DNA of 64,000 nt from an uncultured Dialister sp. (GTDB lineage Bacteria; Bacillota; Negativicutes; Veillonellales; Dialisteraceae). Of this stretch, positions 1 to 8,597 are shown piece by piece. The notes beneath the pieces were generated by a model that had not been told where the DNA came from, ran no database searches, and worked only from the letters and a program-made list of their open reading frames with translations. The DNA is taken from positions 1 through 64,000 of the forward strand of contig CAKPQG010000009.1 of the NCBI GenBank assembly GCA_934178345.1, written 5' to 3'. The position numbers and the translations under genes were made by a program. The first letter of the stretch is position 1, and the number at the start of each line of letters is the position of its first letter.

Positions 1-109
1 GATTTTTATACTCTAGGCAAAGCTACGGCTCCACCGGGTCCCCCATCTCAGATGGGGGCTTAATATACGAATACAGTCACCAGTCACTAGCTACTAGCTA
101 CTAGCCACC

Positions 110-140
110 AAAAAAGGAACCGCTTTCGCGATTCCTTTTT
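110..140 (-). terminator. Terminator after the Feo cluster
   Basis: An inverted repeat with arms AAAAAGGAAYCGC around a TTTC loop ends in a T-run on the minus strand, 2 bp beyond the stop of the Cys-rich gene. It closes the feo transcript. The first 100 bases of the window hold only a GC-rich palindrome (40-58) and heptad repeats. Confidence 0.8.
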
Positions 141-141
141 C

Positions 142-306
142 TTATTTCTTCAGTCCGCCGTGCAGTTTCATTTTTCTTGCGCGGCAGGCGGGGCAGTCCC
201 CGCCGCAGCATCCACCGCCGCCGATGGTAGCGCGGTAGATGTGACGGCAGGCCAGGACGAAGAGGATGGCGATCACCGCCACCACAGCATAGACAGCGGG
301 ATTCAT
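142..306 (-). CDS. FeoB-associated Cys-rich membrane protein (54 aa)
   Basis: This is a small protein of the FeoB-associated Cys-rich type. One N-terminal membrane helix (about residues 3-20, AVYAVVAVIAILFVLA) is followed by a Gly/Cys-rich tail, GGGGCCGGDCPACRARK, with four cysteines that could bind metal. The start ATG follows AAAGGAG at 6-7 nt. It lies downstream of feoB on the same strand, separated by about 290 bp of repeats, and ends at a terminator. The family is linked to FeoB ferrous iron uptake, but its exact role is not settled. A longer reading frame over the same bases is out of frame with this one and is repeat-derived. Confidence 0.85.
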   Translation of the reverse strand: MNPAVYAVVAVIAILFVLACRHIYRATIGGGGCCGGDCPACRARKMKLHGGLKK

Positions 307-593
307 AGGAAGTCTCCTTTTGTGTATTTTCGCAATCTGATTTGCAAGGATTCAGGGTTAGCTCCTTGGGCGGCTCCGTCCACTGATTATGAATGAAAGC
401 CTCGCTTGAATGAGAAATTAGGAATGAGAAATGAGAAATGGTGGTGCGGCGCATAAAAATATAGAAGCGCCGCGGAGGTTTGAAACTAGCGGTTTTCTCG
501 TATCGCAAACCTAATCTCTAGTCACTAATCCCTAGCTACCAGTCACTAGTCACCAACCACTAGCTACTAGCTACCAGTCACTAGCTACCACCT
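307..593. repeat. Composite repeat module between feoB and its Cys-rich partner
   Basis: The stretch holds the usual mosaic: the GGGTTAGCTCCTTGGGCGG block, GAGAAATTAGGAAT heptads, the GTGCGGCGC...GCGCCGC stem-loop (about 454-477), then TAGTCACTA/TAGCTACC heptads up to the feoB stop. No reading frame with coding character was seen. Confidence 0.8.
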
Positions 594-2738
594 TTACGCT
601 TTTACAGCAGCGGCTTCGGAGATTTCTTTCTCCTTCGGAGCCGGACGGCAGATGAAGTAGAGAGCAAGGAGGCAGAGGACGATAGCGATGCCCTGAGAGA
701 GACCGAAGGCGGCGCCGTAGAAGAGCCAGCTGCCCAGATTATAGGCTACGAAAGCCATGCCATAGCCGAGCACGACCTGGAAGCCGATGGCGATAGCCGC
801 CCATTTGCGGTCGCCCATTTCTCTGGCGATGGTCGCGATAGCGACGACGCATGGCGGGTCGAAGAGGTTCAGGATCATGTAGGAGAAGGCAGCGATCGGG
901 GTGAACATATTCGCAATGCCGGCCATGATCTCTTCGTCTTCGGCTTCTGCTGCGACACCATTCAGGACGGCGAGGGTACTCATGGCATTTTCCTTCGCCA
1001 TTTCTGCCGAGATGACAGCGACAGCACCCTTCCAGTCGCCGAGGCCGAGAGGAGCAAAGATCCAGGAGATCGCATGACCGAAAGCAGCCATCATGGAGTC
1101 TTCGATATCTTCGACCATTTCAAGACCTGCATTGAATGCGGAGAAGAACCAGATAATGACGCAGACTGCGAAGATGATGGTGCCGGCTTTGATGATGAAG
1201 CCGCGCGCTCTTTCCCACATATGGATGAGGACGCCCTTCATGGACGGGAAGTGGTAAGCCGGAAGCTCCATGACGAAGGGAGCCGGATCACCTGCAAAAG
1301 CACCGGTCTTTTTGAGAGCGATGCCCGCGAGGATGATGACAGCGATGCCGAGGAAGTACATGGCGGGCGCCATGAAGATGGAGTCTGGGAAGAAGACGGA
1401 GGTGATCATGGAAATGATGACTGCCTTCGCAGAGCACGGGATGAAGGTACAGAGCATGATGGTCATGCGGCGGTCACGCACGTCTTCGATGGTGCGGGTC
1501 GCCATGACAGCCGGTACACCGCAGCCGCTGCCGACAAGGATCGGGATGAAGGACTTGCCGGAGAGACCGAATTTACGGAAAATGCGGTCCATGATGAAGG
1601 CGACGCGCGCCATGTAGCCGGAGTCTTCCAGAAGGGACAGGAAGAAGAAAATGAGGAGGATCTGCGGCACAAAGCCGAGGACGGTACCGACACCGCCAAT
1701 GATGCCGTCTACGACGAGGCTAGACATCCAGTCCGGTGCTTCGATGGACTCCATGAAGCCGGTCGCTGCGTCATTCACGATTTCCCCGAAGAAGGTATCA
1801 TTCACCCAGTCTGTCGCCCAGCCGCCGACGGTGGTGACAGAGATGAAGTAGACGAGCGTCATGATGAGGAAGAAGATCGGAAGCGCAAGGATGCGGTTCG
1901 TGACGATATGGTCGATCTTATCCGAGGTCGTCATGGAGACGCCCTGTTTCTTTTTCTTCACGACACTGTCGATGATCTTGGAAATGTAGCCATAGCGCTG
2001 GTTGATGATGATGGACTCGGCATCGTCATCGAGCTCGTCTTCGCAGTCCTTGATATGGCCTTCCAGATGGGACACCAGCTTCGGATCCAGCTGCAGAGCG
2101 CCCGTCGCATCCTGGTCTCTTTCGAATACTTTGATGGCGTACCAGCGGACGAACTGGTCTTCGACTTTATCAGAAATCGATTCTTCGATATGCGCGATGG
2201 CATGTTCCACACTGCCGGTGAATACGGATGGCAGGCGAAGCGGTTTCTTATTCATAGCGATTTCCATCGCCTTTTCAGCCGCTTCCCGGCAACCCTTGCC
2301 CTGCAGCGCAGAGATTTCTACGACCGGACAGCCCAGCTCGTAGGAGAGCCTGTCGAAATCAATGATATCGCCATTCTTTTTGACAAGGTCCATCATATTG
2401 ATGGCCACGATCATCGGCAGACCGATTTCCACCAGCTGTGTCGTAAGGTACAGGTTACGTTCCAGATTCGTGCCATCGATGATATTCAGGATGACGTCCG
2501 GCTGTTCATTCACCAGATAGTTTCTGGCGACTTTTTCTTCGAGTGTGTACGGAGAAAGGGAATAGATCCCCGGCAGATCCTGGATGATGACGTCCTTGTG
2601 TCCTTTGAGGATGCCGTCTTTCTTTTCGACTGTGACACCGGGCCAGTTCCCTACGTACTGGGAGCTGCCGGTCAGTTCATTGAATAATGTCGTCTTCCCG
2701 CAGTTCGGGTTGCCCGCCAGGGCGATTCGTATAGACAT
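594..2738 (-). CDS. feoB: Ferrous iron transport protein B
   Basis: FeoB is the inner-membrane Fe(II) transporter with an N-terminal G domain. Visible motifs are G1 GNPNCGKT (9-16), G2 Thr in GVTVEKK (about 36), G3 DLPG (54-57), G4 NMMD (114-117) and G5 SA (about 143). A helical linker follows, then the membrane core from about residue 280 with GSGCGVPA and IPCSAK segments and a second Gate-like half. The length (714 aa) is normal for the family. It follows two feoA genes on the same strand, but a repeat module interrupts the gap, so co-transcription would have to read through about 180 bp of stem-loops. No Fur box was clearly recognised. Confidence 0.96.
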   Translation of the reverse strand: MSIRIALAGNPNCGKTTLFNELTGSSQYVGNWPGVTVEKKDGILKGHKDVIIQDLPGIYSLSPYTLEEKVARNYLVNEQPDVILNIIDGTNLERNLYLTTQLVEIGLPMIVAINMMDLVKKNGDIIDFDRLSYELGCPVVEISALQGKGCREAAEKAMEIAMNKKPLRLPSVFTGSVEHAIAHIEESISDKVEDQFVRWYAIKVFERDQDATGALQLDPKLVSHLEGHIKDCEDELDDDAESIIINQRYGYISKIIDSVVKKKKQGVSMTTSDKIDHIVTNRILALPIFFLIMTLVYFISVTTVGGWATDWVNDTFFGEIVNDAATGFMESIEAPDWMSSLVVDGIIGGVGTVLGFVPQILLIFFFLSLLEDSGYMARVAFIMDRIFRKFGLSGKSFIPILVGSGCGVPAVMATRTIEDVRDRRMTIMLCTFIPCSAKAVIISMITSVFFPDSIFMAPAMYFLGIAVIILAGIALKKTGAFAGDPAPFVMELPAYHFPSMKGVLIHMWERARGFIIKAGTIIFAVCVIIWFFSAFNAGLEMVEDIEDSMMAAFGHAISWIFAPLGLGDWKGAVAVISAEMAKENAMSTLAVLNGVAAEAEDEEIMAGIANMFTPIAAFSYMILNLFDPPCVVAIATIAREMGDRKWAAIAIGFQVVLGYGMAFVAYNLGSWLFYGAAFGLSQGIAIVLCLLALYFICRPAPKEKEISEAAAVKA

Positions 2739-2920
2739 GTTTTTGTGATTCTCCTTCTTCTATATTTGGGTGAAATCAGCCAGAAATGAGGAGTGACTGG
2801 TCACTGGTGACTAGTGACTAGTGACTGAAATGCCCGTAGCAGGCATCACCCAGTCTTCATCTCGCGGCGCTCTATTATTTTTGCGCCGCACCACCATTCC
2901 TCATTCCTCATTCCTCATTT
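2739..2920. repeat. Repeat module between feoA and feoB
   Basis: GTGACTR heptads (about 2793-2826), the ATGCC...GGCATCACC block, the CGCGGCGC...GCGCCGCACCACC stem-loop (about 2862-2892) and ATTCCTC heptads up to the feoA stop. This is an intra-operon insertion of the module. Confidence 0.8.
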
Positions 2921-3139
2921 TTATTCTACTTCAATTGCTTCGGCTTCATCCTTACGGATGGAGAGCTCATAGCCGCGGACGGTGAGCTCGATGGGATCTC
3001 CCAGAGGGGCGACCTTGCGGACATAGACATCGACGCCCTTCGTGATGCCCATATCCATGATGCGTCGACGCAGCGGGCCTGCGCCGGTGATTTTCTTGAC
3101 TTTGGCTGTGCTTCCGACAGCCACTTCTTTGAGTGTCAT
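2921..3139 (-). CDS. feoA: FeoA family protein, copy 2
   Basis: A 72-aa SH3-like FeoA domain: MTLKEVAVG start, GAGPLRRRIMDMGI core and a VRGYELSIRKDEAEAIEVE end are typical. FeoA is a small cytoplasmic partner of FeoB. A Shine-Dalgarno AAAGGAC precedes the ATG. Another FeoA lies upstream, so the cluster has two. Two FeoA domains next to FeoB are common in Firmicutes, and the second may be specialised or redundant. Confidence 0.93.
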   Translation of the reverse strand: MTLKEVAVGSTAKVKKITGAGPLRRRIMDMGITKGVDVYVRKVAPLGDPIELTVRGYELSIRKDEAEAIEVE

Positions 3140-3373
3140 TGGTTTCGTCCTTTCGTTTTGACATGGGATTAGGTGTGACTAGTGACTAGTGACTGGTGAC
3201 TGGTGACTTGAATACTGCCTTCGGGCATCGCCCCATATATACTCGCGGCGAAGCCGCCACCTTCATTCCTAATTCCTCATTCCTAATTCCTCATTTGCGC
3301 AAAGCTTTCATTCACAATCAAAAGGCGGTATGCCCCTTGGGCTTAGTGAAACGCTGATTCAATCAGTATTTCC
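3140..3373. repeat. Repeat module plus minimal MITE remnant between the two feoA genes
   Basis: GTGACTR heptads (3176-3209), the CTTCGGGCATCGCCCC block, a GCGGCGAAGCCGC stem-loop, ATTCCTM heptads and the AAAGCTTTCATTCACAATCA block. At 3345-3375 two MITE ends are fused (GAAACGCTGATT / AATCAGTATTTCC), as left by an internal deletion. Confidence 0.8.
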
Positions 3374-3586
3374 TTAAAAGAATATCCTCTGCGCCATGGA
3401 GCGATCGAGCGCGACACGGCTGCCTTTCACCTGTACGATCAAGTTGCCTCCCATCTGGCTGATAATGAGTACCTTCGCCTCGACGACGAATCCCAGGTCT
3501 GCCAGATGCTGGCGAATTTCATCTTTTCCGGAAATCCGCGTGATCGTCACCGTGTCTCCTGCCTTGGCAAATACCAGAGGCATCAT
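3374..3586 (-). CDS. feoA: FeoA family protein, copy 1
   Basis: A 70-aa FeoA domain (MMPLVFAKAGDTVTITRI..., LADLGFVVEAKV, NLIVQVKGSRVALD). An upstream in-frame start at 3667 is unlikely because a promoter (TTGACT/TATAAT, 3638-3667) lies on top of it. The ATG at 3586 has AAAGGAGG 6 nt upstream, so it was chosen. It is the first gene of the feo cluster. It is more divergent from consensus FeoA than copy 2. Confidence 0.88.
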   Translation of the reverse strand: MMPLVFAKAGDTVTITRISGKDEIRQHLADLGFVVEAKVLIISQMGGNLIVQVKGSRVALDRSMAQRIFF

Positions 3587-3637
3587 AGGCATCCTCCTTT
3601 CTGAAATGCAACTCACCATTTCTTCACTTTCGCAAAT

Positions 3638-3667
3638 ATTATAGTGCGCCATTTTTAAATTAGTCAA
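3638..3667 (-). promoter_or_regulatory. Promoter of the feo cluster
   Basis: On the minus strand TTGACT (3667-3662), an 18-bp spacer and TATAAT (3643-3638) form a near-consensus SigA promoter. It gives a leader of about 45 nt before the feoA copy 1 start. Confidence 0.75.
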
Positions 3668-4050
3668 TAGCCCGAAATATTTTTATTAGATGAGCCATAT
3701 GATTATTTGTCACGTTCTCTCACATTGGTTAGGCATAAAATAAGAATTATATACCCTTAGTCTTAAATTTAGGCGCACAAAAAGCGCCATGCTTTTCGCA
3801 TGACGCTTTCGTTGATGGTTGTTTGTTATTGGGACGCTCTCCTTCTGACGGAAAGAGAGGATGCAAAGCGCCGGAGATTGGCAGACTGGCAATGTTCGCA
3901 CGTCCGCACCCCAGCTCCGACTTGCTTCGCTCGTCTGCCCTTTCCAAAGGAAGGGGCAGCGCCGGCAGAACAAGGAAACCCTAATCCCTAATCCCTAATC
4001 CCTAATCCCTAGTCCCTAGTCACCAGTCACCAGTCACCAGTCACCAGTCA
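3668..4050. repeat. folA downstream region: terminator, element fragment and heptads
   Basis: AAAGCG(C)CATGC-TTTTC-GCATG(A)CGCTTT at 3779-3809 is followed on the minus strand by a T-run and is the likely terminator for thyA-folA. The rest holds a fragment of the CTTCCTTTGGAAGG-type element (about 3905-3965) and TAATCCC/CAGTCAC heptads (3975-4065). Short frames here are repeat-derived. Confidence 0.7.
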
Positions 4051-4533
4051 CTAGCTACCAGTCACTTTCCGATAGGTGCAGAAGCGATGCGGGATCTTGC
4101 CTTCCCCCTCCACGCTCTCTTCCAGTTTCCACTGGAAAGGATCAAAGTCCGGGAAGTATGCATCCCCTTCGAAATCTTCCTCGATTTCCGTGATATACAT
4201 CGTATCGGCGTAGGGCAGGAGCTCGCGATACATATGCTCGCCGCCGATCACAAAGTTTTCTCCCGCCGGAAGTGCCGCAAGCAGCTTCTTGACATCGTGA
4301 AAGAGAAGGACTCCCTCAGCGGCTTGGTAGTCCGGATTTCCTGTCAGCACATAGTGGACGCGGCCCGGCAGGACTTTGGGCAAACTCTCGAAAGTTTTCC
4401 GCCCCATGATGATGGGATGGCCCATGGTGAGAGCCTTGAAGCGCTTCAGGTCATCGGAAAGGTGCCAGATGAGCTGGTTATCCTTGCCGATGACGCCGTT
4501 TCTGGCGCGGGCCACAATGATAGAAAGACTCAT
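4051..4533 (-). CDS. folA: Dihydrofolate reductase
   Basis: Reduces dihydrofolate to tetrahydrofolate with NADPH, regenerating the cofactor oxidised by thymidylate synthase. 160 aa. The N-terminal IIVARARNGVIGKDNQLIWHLSDDLKRFK carries the catalytic acid (D28 by alignment). MGRKTFESLP is the NADPH loop and FVIGGEHMY the GG turn. It starts inside the end of thyA (4-bp overlap), so the two are translationally coupled. Confidence 0.96.
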   Translation of the reverse strand: MSLSIIVARARNGVIGKDNQLIWHLSDDLKRFKALTMGHPIIMGRKTFESLPKVLPGRVHYVLTGNPDYQAAEGVLLFHDVKKLLAALPAGENFVIGGEHMYRELLPYADTMYITEIEEDFEGDAYFPDFDPFQWKLEESVEGEGKIPHRFCTYRKVTGS

Positions 4534-5324
4534 ACGGACACCTCCATTGCGATCTTGTCATGATGCCGGTAGTCTTCCAGCTGGATATCTTCCGGCTTAA
4601 AATCATAGAAATTCTTTACATCCGGATTCAGGACGAGCTTCGGAGCGGCGTAAGCCTCCGGCAGGCGGGAGAGCTGGAGCTTCAGCTGTTCCACATGGTT
4701 TTCATAAATGTGCGCGTTATTGATGACATGGGTGAAAAGCCCCGGACGAAGACCGCTCACCTGCGCGATCATACAGATGAGCGCCGCGTACTGTGTCATA
4801 TTGAAGGGCACGCCGAGCCCCATATCTCCGCTGCGCTGGACGAGCATGCAGTTCAGGCGGCCGTCATTCGAAACATCCCACATGGTGAGGAAGGCGCAGG
4901 GGTAGAGTGCCATGTCCGGAAGATCCTTCACATTCCAGAGATCGACCACCATGCGGCGGCTCTCCGGGTCTTTTTGAAGCGTTTCAAGAAGGGTGTCGAC
5001 CTGATGGTACTTGCCGAGCTGATAGCCGTAGGCTTTCCCGATGGTACCGTCTTCGCGCATCCACTCATCCCACACATGGCAGTTCCACTTCTGTAGTTCG
5101 CGCACATCATTCGACTGCTTCTGCCAGATCCAGAGGATCTCCTTCACGGCTGTCTTGAAGGCGACGAATTTTGTGGTGAGGATGGGAAATTCTTTTTCCA
5201 AGTCAAACTGCATGATCTGATGCGGCAGTTTGTAGGCAGGCATGCCCGTGCGGTTCTCGCCGAGTGCGCCTTTATCCAATATATTTTTCACAATGCTGAG
5301 ATATTCCTGATCAGCAAGACTCAT
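4530..5324 (-). CDS. thyA: Thymidylate synthase
   Basis: Methylates dUMP to dTMP using methylene-tetrahydrofolate. 264 aa, the usual ThyA length. Catalytic Cys143 sits in ALYPCAFLTMW, and RSGDMGLGVPFN and HIYENHVEQ are the substrate-binding segments. AAAAGGAG precedes the ATG. First gene of a two-gene operon with folA. No ThyX was seen in the window. Confidence 0.97.
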   Translation of the reverse strand: MSLADQEYLSIVKNILDKGALGENRTGMPAYKLPHQIMQFDLEKEFPILTTKFVAFKTAVKEILWIWQKQSNDVRELQKWNCHVWDEWMREDGTIGKAYGYQLGKYHQVDTLLETLQKDPESRRMVVDLWNVKDLPDMALYPCAFLTMWDVSNDGRLNCMLVQRSGDMGLGVPFNMTQYAALICMIAQVSGLRPGLFTHVINNAHIYENHVEQLKLQLSRLPEAYAAPKLVLNPDVKNFYDFKPEDIQLEDYRHHDKIAMEVSV

Positions 5325-5634
5325 GGTAGTGACTCCTTTTTGTTGTGTTGTTTGTAAATAGTGACTGGTGACTAGGGACTGGTGACTTGTGACTTGGGAC
5401 TTGTAGCTAGGGATTAGTGGCTAGGGATTAGGAGCCTCGAGTGACTTGTGACTAGTGACTGGTGACTTGAATACTACTTTCGGGCATCGCCAGATTTATA
5501 CTCCGCGGCGCTTCCATATTTTTATGCGCCGCACCACCATTTCGCATTTCTCATTTCTAATTTCTCATTCAAGCGAGGCTTTCATCCGCAATCCATGGGC
5601 GTCCCGCCCACGGGCTAACCCTGAACCTTGAACC
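5325..5634. repeat. Full-length composite repeat module between recQ and thyA
   Basis: The blocks occur in order: GTGACTR/GGGATTA heptads (5358-5470), CTTTCGGGCATCGCC, CGCGGCGCTTCC...TATGCGCCGCACCACC stem-loop (about 5502-5533), ATTTCTM heptads, GAGGCTTTCAT...CGTCCCGCCCACGGGCTAACC, then CCTGAAC heptads at the recQ stop. This is a good reference copy of the module. Confidence 0.85.
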
Positions 5635-7680
5635 CTAAATCCTGTCTCCCCAGATGCATTTCACAATCGTTTCTCCGTAGCGCTCGGCTTTTTTCGGACC
5701 GATGCCGCGGATGCGTTTGAGCTCGAGCTTCGTTTTCGGACGCCAGAAGGCCATTTCCTGCAGCTGCTCATCAGTGAAGATGCTGTTTCTGGATTTTCCT
5801 TCTGCCTTGGCGAGTTCGTTGCGCGTCGCAAAGAGGATCTTGAGGAGCTGGGCGTCAGGGTCTTTTTCTTCGATGACCGGCTCCTCTGCGCCGGTCCGGA
5901 TGATTTCCAGAAAACGCGCGCCGTATTTCTGCAGCTTGAACGCGCCGACGCCATGCACCGCGCCCATGGCCTCCATGGTCTCGGGGCGCTCGCGTGCCAT
6001 CGCTTCCAGTGTCGCATCTGAGAAAATGACGAAGGGCGGCACATGCTCTTCGGCAGCCAGCGTCCGGCGAAGCTCGCGCAGGGCCTCGAAAAGGCCATCC
6101 CGGCTTTCGCGGCGCGGATTGAAATCCCGCTCGACCGCGGCCTCTTTCATCGCATCCTCTGCCCCGAAGGCGAGGCCGTAGACCTCTGCCTTCCCCGCAA
6201 GGACTTCTTTCGCTTTGTCGGTCAGCTTCAGGACAGGATAGGGCTGCCCGTCACGGAAGAGGTAGCCATCCGCGACGAAGCTGTTCAGCGCACTCTTGAT
6301 ATGACCCAGTTTCTCAAAAGAAAGCTTGCCGAAAGTCGGTACCGTGAGGAGATTCCTCTCGATAAGCTCCTTCGTTTTCTTCCCTCTGAGGACAGCGGCG
6401 ATGATGCTCGCTCCGTAGCGCTCATGAAGGGACAGGATGGTGCGGAAAATGAGGACTGCCGCGTCCGTGATCCTGACCTTGGCCGTCTGATTCTCGCAGT
6501 TGCTGCAGTGCCCGCAGGGCTCCTTCACCGTTTCGCCAAAATAGGCGAGGACATAATTTCTCAGGCACGAAGACGTCTGGCAATAGTCGATCATCGCATT
6601 CAGACGCTGATAATCCATCCGCTTCTGCTCCTCGCTCTGATTGCCATTCTCGATGAAGTACGTCTGGATATGCACATCCTTCCCGCTGTAGAGCAGGATG
6701 CACTCCGCCTTCGCTCCGTCGCGTCCCGCGCGCCCCGCCTCCTGATAGTATGACTCGAGACTTTTGGGCATCTGGTAATGGATGACATAGCGCACATTGC
6801 TCTTGTCGATCCCCATGCCGAATGCATTCGTCGCCACCATGACCGTCGTCCTGTCATAGGAGAAATCGTCCTGCGCCTGCCTGCGCTCCTCGTCCGTCAT
6901 GCCCGCATGGTAGCGCCCTGCCGTGATCCCCGCCTGAGAAAGCCTGTCATACATCTCATCCACCGCTTTTCGGGTTGCGCAATAGATGATGCCGCTCTCC
7001 TTCCGGTGCGACTTCACATAGCGCAGTATGAAATACTCGCGATTTCCGCCCTGCATCACGCGGAAGGAGAGATTCGGCCGGTCAAGCCCCGTGCGGAAAA
7101 CAGCCGCCCCAGCAAGCCCCAGGCTTTCCTTCATATCCTGCTCGACGAGCGGCGTCGCCGTCGCGGTGAAGGCCGTCACGAGGGGGCGCTGCGGCAGACT
7201 GTCGATGAAGCTTTTGATCTTCCGATACGATGGACGGAAATCATGCCCCCACTGCGACACGCAGTGCGCCTCGTCGATCACGACCATCGAGAGCGGTACC
7301 ATGGAGAGGCAACGCGTGAAATACGACGGCTCGAGCTTCTCCGGTGCCATGTAGAGCAGCTTGATCTTTCCCCTGTACATATCACGCAGCCGCTCGATCG
7401 ACTCCTCGTAGGGGACTGTGCTGTTCACATAGGAGGCGGGGATCCCCTGCTCCGTCAGCGCCTCCACCTGATCCTTCATGAGGGAAATCAGAGGAGAAAT
7501 GATGACCGTCCCCTTCGGCAGCAGCATCGCCGGGATCTGGAAACAGATCGACTTCCCCGCCCCCGTCGGCATGATGGCCATCACATCCTTCCCGGAGAGG
7601 ATGGTAGAAATCACATCCTCCTGTACCGTGCGGAATGTGTCGTAGCCAAAATATTCCTTCAGCACGTCTCTGGGCCCCAT
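5635..7680 (-). CDS. recQ: RecQ-family ATP-dependent DNA helicase with two HRDC domains
   Basis: A 3'-5' superfamily 2 helicase for recombination and fork repair. Walker A is MPTGAGKS (36-43) and the DEAH box VIDEAHCVSQWGHDFRPSY is motif II plus the RecQ aromatic loop. HYQMPKSLESYYQEAGRAGRDG is motif VI. A zinc-binding cysteine set (CLRNY...CGHCSNC) and winged helix follow. Two HRDC-like units are visible at the C-terminus, about residues 515-590 (GLFEALRELRRTLAAE) and 605-680 (LLKILFATRNELAKAE). The ATG is preceded by GGAGGGG. The -10 TATAAT at 7721-7716 abuts a CCTGAAC array. Confidence 0.95.
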   Translation of the reverse strand: MGPRDVLKEYFGYDTFRTVQEDVISTILSGKDVMAIMPTGAGKSICFQIPAMLLPKGTVIISPLISLMKDQVEALTEQGIPASYVNSTVPYEESIERLRDMYRGKIKLLYMAPEKLEPSYFTRCLSMVPLSMVVIDEAHCVSQWGHDFRPSYRKIKSFIDSLPQRPLVTAFTATATPLVEQDMKESLGLAGAAVFRTGLDRPNLSFRVMQGGNREYFILRYVKSHRKESGIIYCATRKAVDEMYDRLSQAGITAGRYHAGMTDEERRQAQDDFSYDRTTVMVATNAFGMGIDKSNVRYVIHYQMPKSLESYYQEAGRAGRDGAKAECILLYSGKDVHIQTYFIENGNQSEEQKRMDYQRLNAMIDYCQTSSCLRNYVLAYFGETVKEPCGHCSNCENQTAKVRITDAAVLIFRTILSLHERYGASIIAAVLRGKKTKELIERNLLTVPTFGKLSFEKLGHIKSALNSFVADGYLFRDGQPYPVLKLTDKAKEVLAGKAEVYGLAFGAEDAMKEAAVERDFNPRRESRDGLFEALRELRRTLAAEEHVPPFVIFSDATLEAMARERPETMEAMGAVHGVGAFKLQKYGARFLEIIRTGAEEPVIEEKDPDAQLLKILFATRNELAKAEGKSRNSIFTDEQLQEMAFWRPKTKLELKRIRGIGPKKAERYGETIVKCIWGDRI

Positions 7681-8443
7681 GGCGCCCCTCCTTTCGATTC
7701 GAACATATTCATATTATTATAGCATATAAAGGGTTCAGGGTTCAGGGTTCAGGGTTCAGGGTTCGGGGTTCAAGGTTCAAGGTTCAAGGTTCAAGGTTCA
7801 AGGTTGTGGTGGCGGCTTCGCCGCGAATATATATGGGGCGATGCCCGAAGGCCAGAGGATAGAAGTCTGATGTCTCCTAGTCTCCCAGTCTCTTAGTCAC
7901 CAGTCACTCATACCTGCTTTCAAACTTCAGGCGATGTGAAATAACGATCATCTCATTTTCGCGTTCAATCTGCCGCGGGGGACTTGCAGCTCTCATAGGA
8001 GTGACCGGGAAACCTTATCCCAGCTGTCTTTCATGCCATAGTCACCCTATCCGCCCCTTCGGGGCACCTTCCCCTAGAGGGGAAGGCTATTAAGTTAAGG
8101 AAATTGTTAGCGCCGTAATAACTTGCTTCCCCCTTCGGGGGAAGTGCCGAAGGCAATAGGGGCATGCCAGCGGTATAGCGTACTATGTTGAATAGTCCGA
8201 TGCTATCGATATCCCAACACTTTCATGCAATACCGCTACGCAGCCCCCTCACCCCTTCGGGGAGCTCCCCCGATGGGGAGCCAAGAACGTTCTGCCGCTT
8301 AACTTAATAGCATTACCTAGAGGGGAAAGCTGCGATACAAGAATACCATCTTCTAAAAAAGGCGGCGAAGCCGCCACGAGAGCCCTGAACCTTGAACCCT
8401 GAACCCTGAACCCTGAACCCTGAACCAAATGAAAGCAAAGTAA
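7681..8443. repeat. Intergenic mosaic of heptads and TTCCCC-type elements upstream of dcuC
   Basis: GGTTCAG/GGTTCAA heptads (7733-7805), the module stem-loop and CAGTCAC heptads to about 7910. Then come rearranged pieces of the CCTTCCCC...GGGGAAGG element family (about 8040-8340, with CACCCTATCCGCCCCTTCGGGG and a TTAACTTAATAGC segment) and finally CCTGAAC heptads (8386-8426). No gene is supported. Confidence 0.75.
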
Positions 8444-8489
8444 AAAGAGGGTGTGAAGAAATGAGGATTCATTTCTTCACACCCTCTTT
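8444..8489. other. Perfect 21-bp-arm palindrome in the dcuC upstream region
   Basis: Left arm 8444-8464 and right arm 8469-8489 are exact complements around a GGAT loop. The minus-strand copy ends in a run of five Ts, like a terminator, but no minus-strand gene lies upstream of it. It may be a bidirectional stop insulating dcuC or part of its leader. Confidence 0.75.
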
Positions 8490-8597
8490 CTTACCCCTTA
8501 ATAAATCATTTTTATAGTAGCGCATTTCACCAATATATAATAAAATAGATATATAAGCATGTATTCTATAATGCGTATGATATGAAAGGAGACTTTT

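Noticed and set aside
40..58. CCCCCATCTCAGATGGGGG palindrome at the window start
   Set aside because: One-base loop and no T-run; no gene visible on its left to interpret it.
1074..2687. 537-codon frame opposite feoB
   Set aside because: Shadow of a GC-rich gene; Asp/His-rich low-quality sequence without motifs.
7733..7805. GGTTCAA units as tRNA T-arm fragments
   Set aside because: The resemblance to GGTTCRA is chance: no acceptor, D or anticodon stems can be built around any copy.
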